NCBI GenBank assembly: GCA_021325145.1 | Contig: JAJPHR010000097.1 | Coordinates: 1-64,000 of the forward strand | Length of the DNA stretch: 64,000 bases | DNA from: Verrucomicrobiota bacterium | GTDB taxonomy: Bacteria; Verrucomicrobiota; Verrucomicrobiia; Limisphaerales; Pedosphaeraceae | Direction of reading: 5' to 3' | Shown: in pieces, positions 1 to 8,769 of the stretch | Position numbering within the stretch: position 1 is the stretch's first letter | Layout of the letters: each line of letters starts with the position of its first letter | The notes under the pieces: generated by a model | Databases searched by the model: none | The model's input: only the letters and a program-made list of their open reading frames with translations | Told to the model about the DNA's origin: nothing | Translations under genes and position numbers: made by a program

Positions 1-315
<315 letters not shown>

Positions 316-437
316 AAAAACGTTAGTTGATTCCGTCAGGCTGATTAAGCCTGACTATCTTTAATCTTAAAACTCTCAAAAGACATTCAACTAACTGAAT
401 GCCCTTTAAGGGGCTCTTAACTTATCGCACAATTCAA

Positions 438-450
438 TTTTCAAAGAGCA
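438..450 (-). promoter_or_regulatory. boxA-like antitermination element of the rRNA leader
   Basis: On the minus strand the leader reads TGCTCTTTGAAAA about 125 nt before the 16S gene. This matches the boxA consensus of rRNA leaders (TGCTCTTT-A-A), which recruits NusB/NusE for Rho-resistant transcription. A hairpin-forming CGGGCGAAAGCCCG precedes it. Relevant because the same motif recurs at two non-rRNA loci in this window. Confidence 0.75.
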
Positions 451-555
451 GCGGGCTTTCGCCCGAAAACTTTCCCCATCAGGGGGACAAAAAACCTCAG
501 TGCCGATTCTTTCTGCACCTCGGCATCTGAGATACAAATTTTAAAATGCGCCCCG

Positions 556-583
556 GTTTTACCAGAACTGCACCGACTGTCAA
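556..583 (-). promoter_or_regulatory. Probable rRNA operon promoter
   Basis: The minus strand carries TTGACA (583-578), a 16-bp spacer and TAAAAC (561-556), about 240 nt before the 16S 5' end. An A/T-tract region (roughly 660-690) lies upstream, as in rRNA promoters with UP elements. The remaining 584-824 holds no gene that I can support; the 676-969 plus-strand frame lacks any recognisable feature and overlaps bioD. Confidence 0.6.
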
Positions 584-824
584 CAACTACTTGCTGTCAG
601 TCTCTGAATCCGTGTCCAAAGAACACAACCAAACTACCAAACCCCGGAACTAGTGCAAGGGGTTTTTAACTTTTTTTGCACTTTTTTTCGGGCCCTGATT
701 TTGATCCTTCCAAGGGGACTCCACATCCGGACCAAAGCCCAACCAAATCTAATCGCAAGTTACTCATTTTCAATCACTTGCAAACAACCCAAAATGCCTT
801 TCCGGATTGGTTAATAGTAAACCC

Positions 825-1514
825 TCAAATCGAATTCGCAAGTTTCACCAGGATTTTTTTTACGGCCCGAGCCGTTTTTTTGCTCCTCGGCACAGCAAAC
901 GGGCGACTTCCTAGAAACGGAACACAGAAAATATCGATCACTTTCAGCAACTGCGCGAGGACTTTTTGATTGTTGGCGGCCGCTAGATCCGGCTCTGCCT
1001 GCGCCATGAGCATAATCGCAAGCGGCTTAATATCAATAGCTTGCAAGGCATTCACGGTTAGTAGCGTATGATTGATCGTGCCCAATTGGTTTCGGGCCAC
1101 GATAACGACTTCGGAGTCGATTCGACGGATCAAGTCCGCCACGGTGAATCCCCGGCCGAGGGGAACCAGCAATCCGCCTGAACCTTCGACTAGCAGCGTG
1201 TCGCACCTGGCTTGGACTGCGCGAATGTGGGCCACGACTTCGCTCAAGCGGATTCGTTTTCGGCGCGCCTCGCGCGCGATCAGAGGAGCAACGGGTTCGG
1301 CAAAATAATAGGGATTCATTTCCCGGTCCGACAGCTCGCCCGGTTGCAGCGATTGCAGCAATTTCACATCCTCCAAGCCGCCCGAGCAAAACGGTTTCAT
1401 GGCCAGGGCGCGACGGCCCGATTCGCGCAGGTGCCGCAGCAGCAGTGCGGTAAACAAAGTTTTACCGACGCCGGTATCGGTGCCGGTTACAAATAGAGTT
1501 TTGGCGCGAGGCAT
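825..1514 (-). CDS. bioD: Dethiobiotin synthase
   Basis: 229 aa, the usual length. ATP-dependent carboxylation of 7,8-diaminononanoate to dethiobiotin, the penultimate step of biotin synthesis, in the cytosol. The P-loop GTDTGVGKT is at residues 11-19, followed by the 'MKPFCSG' substrate motif near residue 40 and the family-typical 'VEGSGGLLVPL' segment near residue 109. The start ATG follows the ORF limit closely and gives the canonical N-terminus. No other bio genes are visible nearby; the gene stands alone between the rRNA leader and the secretion operon, so biotin genes are probably scattered in this genome. Confidence 0.93.
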   Translation of the reverse strand: MPRAKTLFVTGTDTGVGKTLFTALLLRHLRESGRRALAMKPFCSGGLEDVKLLQSLQPGELSDREMNPYYFAEPVAPLIAREARRKRIRLSEVVAHIRAVQARCDTLLVEGSGGLLVPLGRGFTVADLIRRIDSEVVIVARNQLGTINHTLLTVNALQAIDIKPLAIMLMAQAEPDLAAANNQKVLAQLLKVIDIFCVPFLGSRPFAVPRSKKTARAVKKILVKLANSI

Positions 1515-1648
1515 TGGTTTAGTCCAAAGTCAGCCACAGTCGATGGGCAGCGGGCTTTATGTCGTCTGGCGGAATCGACCTTCGTTCGCAACTCGCGCAC
1601 CCGTGAGGCCCCATTTTTCCCAGACTTTGGACGACCCCAGCCCGATTC

Positions 1649-2737
1649 CTACTCCCAATAAAAAGTTGAAATCTGAACATCCTTGGGATTATTCCGAATG
1701 AGGATTGCATGGCAAATCCGTTTGGACTGGCCGATTTGCGCGGTCACTTGCACGTCGAACGTCGAACTGCGAAAGGTACAAAGATTCGCCACCCCCTGTG
1801 CCGCCTGGCCCAGCGCGGTTTGAAACAACAAGTCCTGCGGAGCCCGATAAACCAGCACACCCGTTCCCTCGCCCGCACCCTGCTCCCGTGCCTGGATAAT
1901 CTGATCCGCAACCCGTTCATCAACGAGCGGTAGAACTTGCAACTGTTCCCGTGACGCAGTCAGGATGTTGATTCTGCCATTGGAGAAGGGCGTAAACAGG
2001 TCCATCAGGCCGGCGTTGGAAGGCGCCGCCGTGGGCAGGAGACTGGAGCGGGTCATGTCCTTCGCCCGTGCCGGCAACCCGGCGGTGGAGTGTTCCGCAG
2101 CATGCGGCCCCCAGTAAATCTCCGGCGTGATGCCTTTGATGAACAGCAATTCGGATATGTCATCGATGGGTCCGTTCTTCGCCAGATACGGCGGATCCAG
2201 CCCTTTGTAATATTCGCTCTCGGCTCCGTTGATGTGCGTGTCGTCATCGGTGTCGATCCAATCCTGGATTGAGGCAATGATCGTCGGCACATCCGCCGCG
2301 TCCACGCCGATTGACGTGAGAGCTTTCTGCATGATCTGCTCGTTCTGGGGATTGAGCGCGGTGTTGACGTTGAACTTCCTTTCCAAATCCGTGATTTTCA
2401 CCGTGAATTTTCCTTTGCCGAGTTCCACGTCGGTCAATGAATATTCGGACAACGGATCATTCGTATCCCCTTGTCCACCGGCCCAAATCTGATCCAGCGA
2501 ATCATACTGTTGCTTGGAATTCTTCAATTGCTCGGCCAGGAGAAATCGCGCGTATTCCACGCCGGAACGCCCGAGCCATTCCAGGTCGTTGGCGTCGTAG
2601 GAATTCATGGCGAGTTTGGTTTCCACCTTCATGGAATACGCGAAGATGCCGGCCAGCGAGGCCAGCACGAATATCGAGACGAGCACAATAATCAAGGCGA
2701 TGCCACGCCGCCGTTCGCGTCCAGGAACAATTTTCAT
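1649..2737 (-). CDS. gspK: Type II secretion minor pseudopilin GspK
   Basis: 362 aa. A short basic N-terminus is followed by a prepilin-like hydrophobic helix (RRGIALIIVLVSIFVLASL) with the processing site after RRG, then a long periplasmic domain with the SAM-like/helix-hairpin-helix segment 'INILTASREQLQVLP' near residue 255, characteristic of GspK. GspK caps the pseudopilus tip together with GspI and GspJ. Its ATG overlaps the stop of gspJ (ATGA), so the two are translationally coupled, and it is the last gene of the operon. As usual for GspK, position +5 of the mature protein is not the Glu found in the other pseudopilins. Confidence 0.88.
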   Translation of the reverse strand: MKIVPGRERRRGIALIIVLVSIFVLASLAGIFAYSMKVETKLAMNSYDANDLEWLGRSGVEYARFLLAEQLKNSKQQYDSLDQIWAGGQGDTNDPLSEYSLTDVELGKGKFTVKITDLERKFNVNTALNPQNEQIMQKALTSIGVDAADVPTIIASIQDWIDTDDDTHINGAESEYYKGLDPPYLAKNGPIDDISELLFIKGITPEIYWGPHAAEHSTAGLPARAKDMTRSSLLPTAAPSNAGLMDLFTPFSNGRINILTASREQLQVLPLVDERVADQIIQAREQGAGEGTGVLVYRAPQDLLFQTALGQAAQGVANLCTFRSSTFDVQVTAQIGQSKRICHAILIRNNPKDVQISTFYWE

Positions 2738-3648
2738 TGGGCACCCCCTCGCGGCAACGGAATTTGCTTGTTTCCTCCGTTAAGCGGCGGTTGTTGACCA
2801 CCGATACCCCCGACACCACCTGGACCGCCAATGGGCGGGCCGCCAGGGCCACCTATCGCCCCATTCCCCATGCCAATCGCCGGCAAGGCCACCACGCCAA
2901 ACATCAACTCCTGCGGCTGGCTGGAATATTGATCCAGCCGACCCAACCCGAGGGTGATGCGCACCATCTGTGGAAGCCGATTGGTGGTGGACCATTCGGT
3001 CGCCCAATCGCCGCTCTTTTGGTCCCAAAATTCCAGGATGAATTTGCTCACGTCCCTGGCCAGAATCAGCGGGTGTTCCTCTTCCACATGGTCGGGTTCC
3101 AACAGCAGCAACGGGTATTGGCGCAACACCAGGCAGTTCTTGGATTCACCCACGCTCTCCACCGTGAAGTTGAGACGCCGGACGTCCACACCGTCAAACC
3201 GGCCGGCCCTGGGAAATGTGCTGGGCAGCCGCGCCACGAAACTGAGCGAGGCGAATTCACCCTCCGTGTCCGCGACGAACCCGTAATACTTCCCATTCTG
3301 GGCGAACATGCACGTCGAAAGCAGCGCATCCTGCAATGTCCGCATGCTGATCCGGGAGCGTTGACTGGCTGCCGCCGCGTCCAGCCCCACCCGCGAGCCT
3401 TTCACAATCGCGTTCCAACCTGAGTAAATCGCCATCACTACCACGCTCAACAATGCGAGCGCCACCATGATTTCAAGCAAAGTGAAGGCGGAAGCACGGA
3501 GTCCCGGCTTTAACCGATAGAAGGCGCGTAAACGCGATCGACTGGAGAACCTTTCTGAGTGCCCGACACAACGAACGCCTGGCCGCCTGAAGGCGGGACT
3601 CCCTACCTCGGCGACGGCCGTACTTCTTTGGTTGTCGTTAAGCTTCAT
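2734..3648 (-). CDS. gspJ: Type II secretion minor pseudopilin GspJ with abnormally long leader
   Basis: 304 aa from the ATG at 3648, which overlaps the gspI stop as ATGA; the open frame continues further upstream but that part lies inside gspI. The prepilin motif A^FTLLEIMVAL begins at about residue 55, whereas leaders are normally 6-20 residues. No in-frame ATG, GTG or TTG exists between 3648 and the motif, so the long leader is forced unless CTG or another rare codon is used. The leader is encoded mostly by a dispersed palindromic repeat (3498-3607). The C-terminus is a Gly/Pro-rich tail (about 30 residues with repeated GGPGG/GGIGG). The remaining body matches PulJ-type proteins. Minor pseudopilin of the tip complex. 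Confidence 0.85.
   Translation of the reverse strand: MKLNDNQRSTAVAEVGSPAFRRPGVRCVGHSERFSSRSRLRAFYRLKPGLRASAFTLLEIMVALALLSVVVMAIYSGWNAIVKGSRVGLDAAAASQRSRISMRTLQDALLSTCMFAQNGKYYGFVADTEGEFASLSFVARLPSTFPRAGRFDGVDVRRLNFTVESVGESKNCLVLRQYPLLLLEPDHVEEEHPLILARDVSKFILEFWDQKSGDWATEWSTTNRLPQMVRITLGLGRLDQYSSQPQELMFGVVALPAIGMGNGAIGGPGGPPIGGPGGVGGIGGQQPPLNGGNKQIPLPRGGAQ
3498..3607. repeat. Palindromic repeat family A, copy inside gspJ leader
   Basis: The segment starts with GGAGTCCCGGCTTTAACCG and ends with CCGCCTGAAGGCGGGACTCC, i.e. two inverted GGAGTCCCG-containing hairpin arms about 110 bp apart. The same two arms occur at 27405-27512, with partial or rearranged copies at 9015-9080, 48137-48210 and 59361-59470. 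Here the whole unit is in frame with gspJ. Confidence 0.8.
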
Positions 3649-4070
3649 CGCGGCAGTCCTGGAGTCAGGCTGGTTGGTGAATTGGGCCGCCACAACAGCA
3701 CGGTCATGTGGCTCTGCACCGGCTCGGAGCCCGGAATGGTTGGCCCGGTGACGAGGTATTCGACCTGGAACAATCCATTCGTGCGCTCCGTTATTTCCGA
3801 GGTCCATCGGTAGCCCGGATATAGCTCGCCGAAATCCCCGGAATCCGAGCCTTCTGCCAATTGGTTCGTCAGGGATAATTGGGAAATCAGCATGCTCGCG
3901 TCCACCCGCTGCTGCTGCAACAGTCGCGCATTCCGCAAGGTGTTGGACATCAGGCCGAGAATCGCGAACATCGCCATGAAGAATATGCCAATGGCGACCA
4001 TCACCTCAATCAAGGTGAAGGCTGCGCGGGAACGGCGCGTACAGGTTTTGGGGTTATCGCCGGTTCTCAT
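3645..4070 (-). CDS. gspI: Type II secretion minor pseudopilin GspI
   Basis: 141 aa. Basic leader of 17 residues ending RRSRAA, then the prepilin motif FTLIEVMVAIGIF with Glu at +5 of the mature form. The methylated Phe and Glu5 are the usual determinants of processing and assembly. Length and the downstream beta domain fit GspI. It overlaps the end of gspH by 17 bp and its stop overlaps the gspJ start. Alanine rather than glycine at -1 is shared with GspJ here and may be a preference of the local prepilin peptidase, which is not in the window. Confidence 0.85.
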   Translation of the reverse strand: MRTGDNPKTCTRRSRAAFTLIEVMVAIGIFFMAMFAILGLMSNTLRNARLLQQQRVDASMLISQLSLTNQLAEGSDSGDFGELYPGYRWTSEITERTNGLFQVEYLVTGPTIPGSEPVQSHMTVLLWRPNSPTSLTPGLPR

Positions 4071-4680
4071 AACTGAGCGTGTCCACCTGGGCCAACCCGG
4101 TCACCACTTCCAGTGTAATTTTGCGTTCCTCTCCCCGGTCGCTCTGCAGCACAATGGTCAACTCATCGCTGGTGCCGTCCTGATAAAATTTCACCACGGC
4201 GTCATCCGCGTCGGTGAAGTCCTGGAAGTTCACCCCCAGAAGTTCGACGCGAATCCGGTCGGAAAACTGGGCGGAAGTCTGCGTGAACGAACCTTCCGCC
4301 CCACCCGCCAACCCGCCGCCAGTGAGACTGAGACGCCCATCCCGCATGTTAATATGCAGTTCCACCGTGGTTTCCTTGAATACCGCGCGCGCGCGCGCAT
4401 TGCGGCACAGGTCCGTCACATCCCTTACCGCCGCGATCATGGCCTCCTTGTTCATCATGTGGTAGATGGAAGGAATGCCCATCGCCAGGACGATTCCGAG
4501 GATGGCCACAACGAGCATGATCTCGATCAGGGTGAACCCGCGGTTCGAGCGGGAACAGCGCGCTGCTCCCGGAACGCGGAGCTCCGGCTCTGCGCGAACC
4601 TGAAAGCCATCAACACGCAGAGCAGGAGCTCTGCGCTCCGACCGAGCGGCAGTCCACCCTCCTGAACGATCCAAGTTCAT
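4054..4680 (-). CDS. gspH: Type II secretion pseudopilin GspH with repeat-derived leader
   Basis: 208 aa from ATG 4680, which overlaps the gspF TGA by one base (TGATG); a GTG at 4683 is possible too. Prepilin cleavage site RG^FTLIEIMLVVAILG lies after about 48 residues, far beyond the common leader length. The leader has no internal ATG/GTG/TTG start and is largely encoded by a hairpin-forming repeat at 4571-4640. After the N-terminal helix come the helix-rich 'RDVTDLCRNARARAVF' region and a beta domain typical of GspH/FimT. Minor pseudopilin linking the tip complex to the major pseudopilin. Confidence 0.85.
   Translation of the reverse strand: MNLDRSGGWTAARSERRAPALRVDGFQVRAEPELRVPGAARCSRSNRGFTLIEIMLVVAILGIVLAMGIPSIYHMMNKEAMIAAVRDVTDLCRNARARAVFKETTVELHINMRDGRLSLTGGGLAGGAEGSFTQTSAQFSDRIRVELLGVNFQDFTDADDAVVKFYQDGTSDELTIVLQSDRGEERKITLEVVTGLAQVDTLSYENRR
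4571..4640. repeat. Hairpin repeat family G, inside gspH leader
   Basis: Two arms, CGGAGCTCCGGCTCTGCG (4577-4594) and a complementary GC-rich arm containing CGCAGAGCAGGAGC (4616-4629), can pair. The 16-mer CACGCAGAGCAGGAGC recurs exactly at 34905-34920, followed in both places by a similar short segment, showing that this is a dispersed element rather than native gspH sequence. Confidence 0.65.
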
Positions 4681-5960
4681 CACCGGGCAATGTTCGAGGT
4701 CATCGCGAACATGGCGGAAAGAACACTCACCAGCAGGAACGCGACGCCCATGGCCATGACCACGATCATCACGGGCTCGATCATGTTGGTCATCACTTTG
4801 AGAGCGATGGTTAACTCGTTTTCGTAGGTATCGGCGATATTGCGCAAGGCGCTGGGAACGTTGCCGGTTTCCTCGCCGATTTTCAGCAAATCAACCATGA
4901 GTTGCGGAAAGATTTTGCTGCGAGCCAGTGGTTGGGCGATGGTTTTACCGTCCGTCACCTCTTCGCGCGTCTTCGCGATGGCCGCTTTGATGATGCGGTT
5001 GGGCACGATTTGTTCGGTGATTTGCAGGGCGGTCAGAACGGGCACGCCATTTTCCAACAGCGTGGCCAGGGTGCGGGCAAACTGGCCGAACAAGTTCAAC
5101 CGCACCGCCTTGCCAAAGACCGGCGCGTTCATCTTCCAATGGTCGATCTTGAGCTTGCCTTCTTCCCGGGAGCGAAACCACTGAAAGATACCGAGAATCG
5201 CCACCACAACCAGAATCATCAACCACCAATAACCGCTGAAGACATGGCTGATGGTGATGAGAATGCGTGTCGCGAGCGGCAACTCGATGTTCATGCCTTC
5301 GAAAATCTGCATGAACGTCGGCAGCATCTTCGTCATGAACAAAAACATGATGATGCCTCCCACCGTGATCACAAACGCCGGATAAATCAGGGCGGAAGTG
5401 AACTTCGATTGGACTTGGGAAAACCGTTCATAATGGTCCGCCAGACGCCGAAGGACGTCCACCAGCGCGCCGCTCTGCTCGCCGGCGCGCACCATGTTGA
5501 TGTAAAGGTCCGAGAAGATAACTCGCTGCTTGGACATTGCGTCCGAGAGGCTACGGCCTTCCATGACTTCCTGCTTGAGCTGCTTGCTGATGTCGGCTGG
5601 TATCCCCTTGGATTCCAGGTGTGTCATGCTGTTGAGCGCGACAGTCAGCGGCATGCCGGATTGGAGCAGGTTGGCCAATTGCTGGGTAAAGGTTGCCAGT
5701 TCCTGGAGTTTGGGCTTGCGCGGGCGAAAGATGAACTCGCGCACCGAAGGGGGAAGATAGGAGGCCCAGGCTGCCTTGTCGCCCTTTGGTTTCTCAGCTT
5801 CCGCGGCCGCGGCAACGCTGCCTTTGGAGCCATCCACCATGATGGGAAAGAGCCCCAGACGTTCGATCTGGACGAGCGCCGCCGAGCGGTCCGGTACATC
5901 CACCACGCCCTGGACAGTTTCCCCGGTCCGGCGTCGGGCTTTATATGCAAATTGTGGCAT
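4680..5960 (-). CDS. gspF: Type II secretion inner-membrane platform protein GspF
   Basis: 426 aa. N-terminal MPQFAYKARRRTGETVQG is the hallmark of the GspF/PilC family. Two T2SSF cytoplasmic domains (about 75-195 and 280-400) alternate with three membrane segments, near residues 200-225, 245-265 and 390-420. GspF is the platform that couples the secretion ATPase to pseudopilus assembly. It is the first gene of the coupled gspFHIJK set; gspC, D, E, G, L and M are not next to it, so the remainder of the machine must be elsewhere, or the proteins could serve a related type IV pilus-like system. About 125 bp separate it from larE upstream. Confidence 0.93.
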   Translation of the reverse strand: MPQFAYKARRRTGETVQGVVDVPDRSAALVQIERLGLFPIMVDGSKGSVAAAAEAEKPKGDKAAWASYLPPSVREFIFRPRKPKLQELATFTQQLANLLQSGMPLTVALNSMTHLESKGIPADISKQLKQEVMEGRSLSDAMSKQRVIFSDLYINMVRAGEQSGALVDVLRRLADHYERFSQVQSKFTSALIYPAFVITVGGIIMFLFMTKMLPTFMQIFEGMNIELPLATRILITISHVFSGYWWLMILVVVAILGIFQWFRSREEGKLKIDHWKMNAPVFGKAVRLNLFGQFARTLATLLENGVPVLTALQITEQIVPNRIIKAAIAKTREEVTDGKTIAQPLARSKIFPQLMVDLLKIGEETGNVPSALRNIADTYENELTIALKVMTNMIEPVMIVVMAMGVAFLLVSVLSAMFAMTSNIAR

Positions 5961-6087
5961 AGCCTTAACTTTTGCTTCTATTAACTAACCGATTTTGACG
6001 GAAAGTTGCGCGTCAGAGAAGTTCGGCAGCCCCTCACCCCGACCCGCTTCCTAAGAGAGAGGGCATCGCTCCAATGTTTTCCGGGTT

Positions 6088-6927
6088 TCATGTTTTCGCC
6101 TCAACGGCTTTGGCAGCCATGGCCTCATTCACACTGCCGCGCCGATAACCCTGCAAGTCCAGGGTGACATGAAGATATCCGATCTCCTTCAACGCCGCTG
6201 CGACCCGGCTGGTTGCATCGGGCTGCAGCAACCGCGGCAACTCCCCCACCCCCACTTCAATGCGCGCCATTTGCCCCTGCTTCAACTCGTGATGCCGCAC
6301 CCGAACATCGTGAAAACCAAGATCGCGCAAAACATATTCCGCCTGTTCGATCATCCGCAACTTCTCCGGCGATACCGCCTCGCCGTACGGGATGCGCGAG
6401 CTGAGGCAGGCCATTTGCGGCTTATCAGCCGTGGGCAAACCCAGTTGCGCCGACAACTCGCGGATCTCGGCCTTCGTCAGTCCGGCTTCCTTCAACGGCG
6501 CGCGCACCTGGAACTCGGTTGCCGCCTTTGCGCCTGGCCGATGGTCCCCGACATCGCTCGCATTCTCTCCGTAGGCAATCACTGCAAAACCTTCCTGCCG
6601 TGCCAGCGGCTCCAACTCCGTGAACAGCTCGTGTTTGCAGAAATAACAGCGGTTGTTTGGGTTCGCCAGATACTCAGGATTGTTAAACTCCTGCGTCCGA
6701 ATGACCCGCACGGGAATCTCAAACTGTCCTGCAATCGCGAGGGCTTCGTCCAATTCCCGGCGTGGCAAACTGGGCGAATCCGCAATGACTGCGAGTGATT
6801 TCGCACCCAAAACGTCGCGAGCCACGCGCGCCAGCAACACCGAATCCACCCCGCCCGAATAGGCCACGAGGCATGATCCATACGAGCGCAGCAGCTCGCG
6901 CAACTGATTGAGTTTTTCTGAAAGCAC
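6088..6927 (-). CDS. larE: LarE-type sulfur insertion enzyme (PP-loop)
   Basis: 279 aa. The PP-loop ATP pyrophosphatase motif SGGVDS is at residues 24-29; RCYFCKHELF near residue 93 and MACLSSRIPYG near residue 173 hold the three cysteines seen in a subset of LarE proteins. LarE adenylates the nicotinic acid dinucleotide-derived precursor and inserts sulfur when the nickel-pincer cofactor of lactate racemase-type enzymes is made. In the Lactobacillus enzyme sulfur comes from its own cysteine; members with three cysteines have been reported to use an Fe-S cluster, which this pattern suggests. LarA, LarB and LarC are not in the window. Confidence 0.85.
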   Translation of the reverse strand: MLSEKLNQLRELLRSYGSCLVAYSGGVDSVLLARVARDVLGAKSLAVIADSPSLPRRELDEALAIAGQFEIPVRVIRTQEFNNPEYLANPNNRCYFCKHELFTELEPLARQEGFAVIAYGENASDVGDHRPGAKAATEFQVRAPLKEAGLTKAEIRELSAQLGLPTADKPQMACLSSRIPYGEAVSPEKLRMIEQAEYVLRDLGFHDVRVRHHELKQGQMARIEVGVGELPRLLQPDATSRVAAALKEIGYLHVTLDLQGYRRGSVNEAMAAKAVEAKT

Positions 6928-7022
6928 GATTCAAAAGTGCCACGGTCAACCCACCTTGTCGAGCAGGAGTCATGCCCAAATCCAAATGCCTCTAAGCTTT
7001 AAGCAAGCTACGGCTATGTTTC

Positions 7023-7829
7023 TCAACCCGCTTGCGATTCCAATTTCGCATGTTCGCTCGCACCTGTGGGATCCGGACGGATGCCTTTCAGTTGGCACAC
7101 TTCAGCATGCAATTCACGGGCCATTTCTTTGCGATCCAAGCCGGCTTTTAACGGCTCGCCGAAGCGGACAAAGGCTTCGATGCGCTTTTTGGAAAGCAGG
7201 TTGAGAAAATGCGTGGCGAACGTCATGTCCCGCCAGTAACAGACTTCATCGGCGACGGAACCACCTTTCAACGCGTATTGAATGCACGCGGGCGTGACGG
7301 GCCAGTGGTGGGTTTCAGCCGGGGCCAACAAAGGGGAACGAAACGGGAGCACGGTCGAACCGTCGCTGCTGGTGCCTTCGAGGAAGAGTGTGACGACGAT
7401 TCCGGCGTTGACCACCTTCACCATCTCCTCGCCGAGACGAACGACGTCGGCTTTGTGCTGGCGGACGATGTACAAGGTGCCGGCGCATTGGGTGAGACGG
7501 CCTACGACGGGCCAGGAGGCGACTTCGCTCTTGGAAACGAACACCAGCGGGTGAAGTGACCCCAGGACCAGGATGTCCAGGTAGCTTAGGTGATTGCTGG
7601 CGAGGATTCCTTTGGCCGGCGGCCGGCCTTCGGAGCGGACTTCCACACGGAGAATTTGCAGGAGTTGGCCGGACCAAAATTTCAGCCACTGGGCACGCGC
7701 TGGAATGGAGCGAGCCTGGCCGCGCAACCAGAGCCGGAAGATGAAGTCGAGCGCCGCCGACAAAAAAAGCGTGAGGGAGCAACAAAGACGGTAAGCAGCG
7801 CGCAGCAATCTAGCTGGCATAGTTAGCAC
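7023..7829 (-). CDS. PlsC-family O-acyltransferase, probable OlsA-like
   Basis: 268 aa. An N-terminal hydrophobic stretch is followed by the acyltransferase block I NHLSYLD (H-x4-D, near residue 79) and the block III-like EGTSSDG near residue 150, where the usual Pro-Glu-Gly-Thr is altered to Leu-Glu-Gly-Thr. The family transfers acyl groups to lysophosphatidate or, in OlsA, to lyso-ornithine lipid. The gene lies 113 bp downstream of an OlsB-like gene on the same strand, which favours the ornithine-lipid role, though a general 1-acylglycerol-3-phosphate acyltransferase remains possible. Inner-membrane associated. Confidence 0.8.
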   Translation of the reverse strand: MLTMPARLLRAAYRLCCSLTLFLSAALDFIFRLWLRGQARSIPARAQWLKFWSGQLLQILRVEVRSEGRPPAKGILASNHLSYLDILVLGSLHPLVFVSKSEVASWPVVGRLTQCAGTLYIVRQHKADVVRLGEEMVKVVNAGIVVTLFLEGTSSDGSTVLPFRSPLLAPAETHHWPVTPACIQYALKGGSVADEVCYWRDMTFATHFLNLLSKKRIEAFVRFGEPLKAGLDRKEMARELHAEVCQLKGIRPDPTGASEHAKLESQAG

Positions 7830-7942
7830 AGTGACGAGAACCCTGGCACAGTCTGGATTTCAATTTGGCCTCCTCTCCCGGAGAATGAAGGGCTTCAATT
7901 TGCATTGGACTATCCGACTGATCGAAAAGCGCGGTATGTGGC

Positions 7943-8752
7943 TCAGCTCATGAACCGGGCCATGACCCGCGCGGGCATCGAATGCAAGTCCTGGAACGTG
8001 AGGAAATCGATGGTCTTGAATTCGGAATCGAGCGCGGGCGGCCCGCAGATTTTTGCGCCCATGGTCAGATACGCGGCGAGCAGCTTCGGCAGCTTGGGCG
8101 CTTCCACGGGCGGTTCCGCCGACTCGCACTTATACTTGGGCAACGGCTTGGTCCGCAAATCCTCACGAACCAGGTGAGGCTCCATCGCCCGATATGCGGC
8201 AAGGCCGACCGCCGGATCCTGCGAGGTGATTGAACTGCAGCCGATCAGGTAACGGCAGCCGTTGCTATTGGCGTAATTGGTGATGCCTTTCCACAGCAGA
8301 CTCAATACGAGCATGGTGCGATGGCTGCTATGCACACAGGCACGACCAAGTTCGAGCAACTCGCCGCGCAAAGGTTCGTACGGCGAGAAATCGAATTCCT
8401 GGGCGCTGTAGTAACCCAGATTTGCCGCCGCGCTCCGCCCCGTCTGAAGGCGGTAGGTGCCAACAACCTCGTTGGTCCGCACGTCTTCGACCAGCAGGTG
8501 ATGGCAAACATCGTCGAAAGCGTCCGCATCAAGGCAGGTGGAGTACGATTGCTCGAGCCCTTCCTGAAGTTCGAGATTGAAGACGACGAAGCGCAGCAAT
8601 TGAGCGGCGCGCATGTCGGCAACGGTTTCGGCGAGCCGCAAGCGATAATTCGCGCGGCAGATCGCTTCGACTTTCTGAGTGGGAGGCGACGCTTCCCGGT
8701 GAGTGTGCGGGGTGCGATTGCCTCCGCCTTGATGGTCAGTCACGGCGTTCAT
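7943..8752 (-). CDS. olsB: OlsB-like N-acyltransferase (lyso-ornithine lipid synthesis)
   Basis: 269 aa GNAT-fold protein of the acetyltransferase-5/hemolysin-like group: 'YRLRLAETVADMRAAQLLRFVVF' type N-terminal region (residues 36-58), 'VGTYRLQTG' near residue 98, 'ELGRACVHSSHR' near residue 133, then 'YLIGCSSITSQDP'. These are the landmarks of OlsB, which joins a 3-hydroxyacyl-ACP to ornithine as the first step of phosphorus-free ornithine lipids. The following gene is a PlsC-type enzyme that could add the second acyl chain. A well-formed promoter lies just upstream (8770-8799). Confidence 0.8.
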   Translation of the reverse strand: MNAVTDHQGGGNRTPHTHREASPPTQKVEAICRANYRLRLAETVADMRAAQLLRFVVFNLELQEGLEQSYSTCLDADAFDDVCHHLLVEDVRTNEVVGTYRLQTGRSAAANLGYYSAQEFDFSPYEPLRGELLELGRACVHSSHRTMLVLSLLWKGITNYANSNGCRYLIGCSSITSQDPAVGLAAYRAMEPHLVREDLRTKPLPKYKCESAEPPVEAPKLPKLLAAYLTMGAKICGPPALDSEFKTIDFLTFQDLHSMPARVMARFMS

Positions 8753-8769
8753 ATTAGGTCCTAGGGATG

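Noticed and set aside
4902-5984. 360-aa plus-strand frame over gspF
   Set aside because: gspF on the minus strand has all family features; the plus frame has His/Gln/Arg-rich, shadow-type composition.
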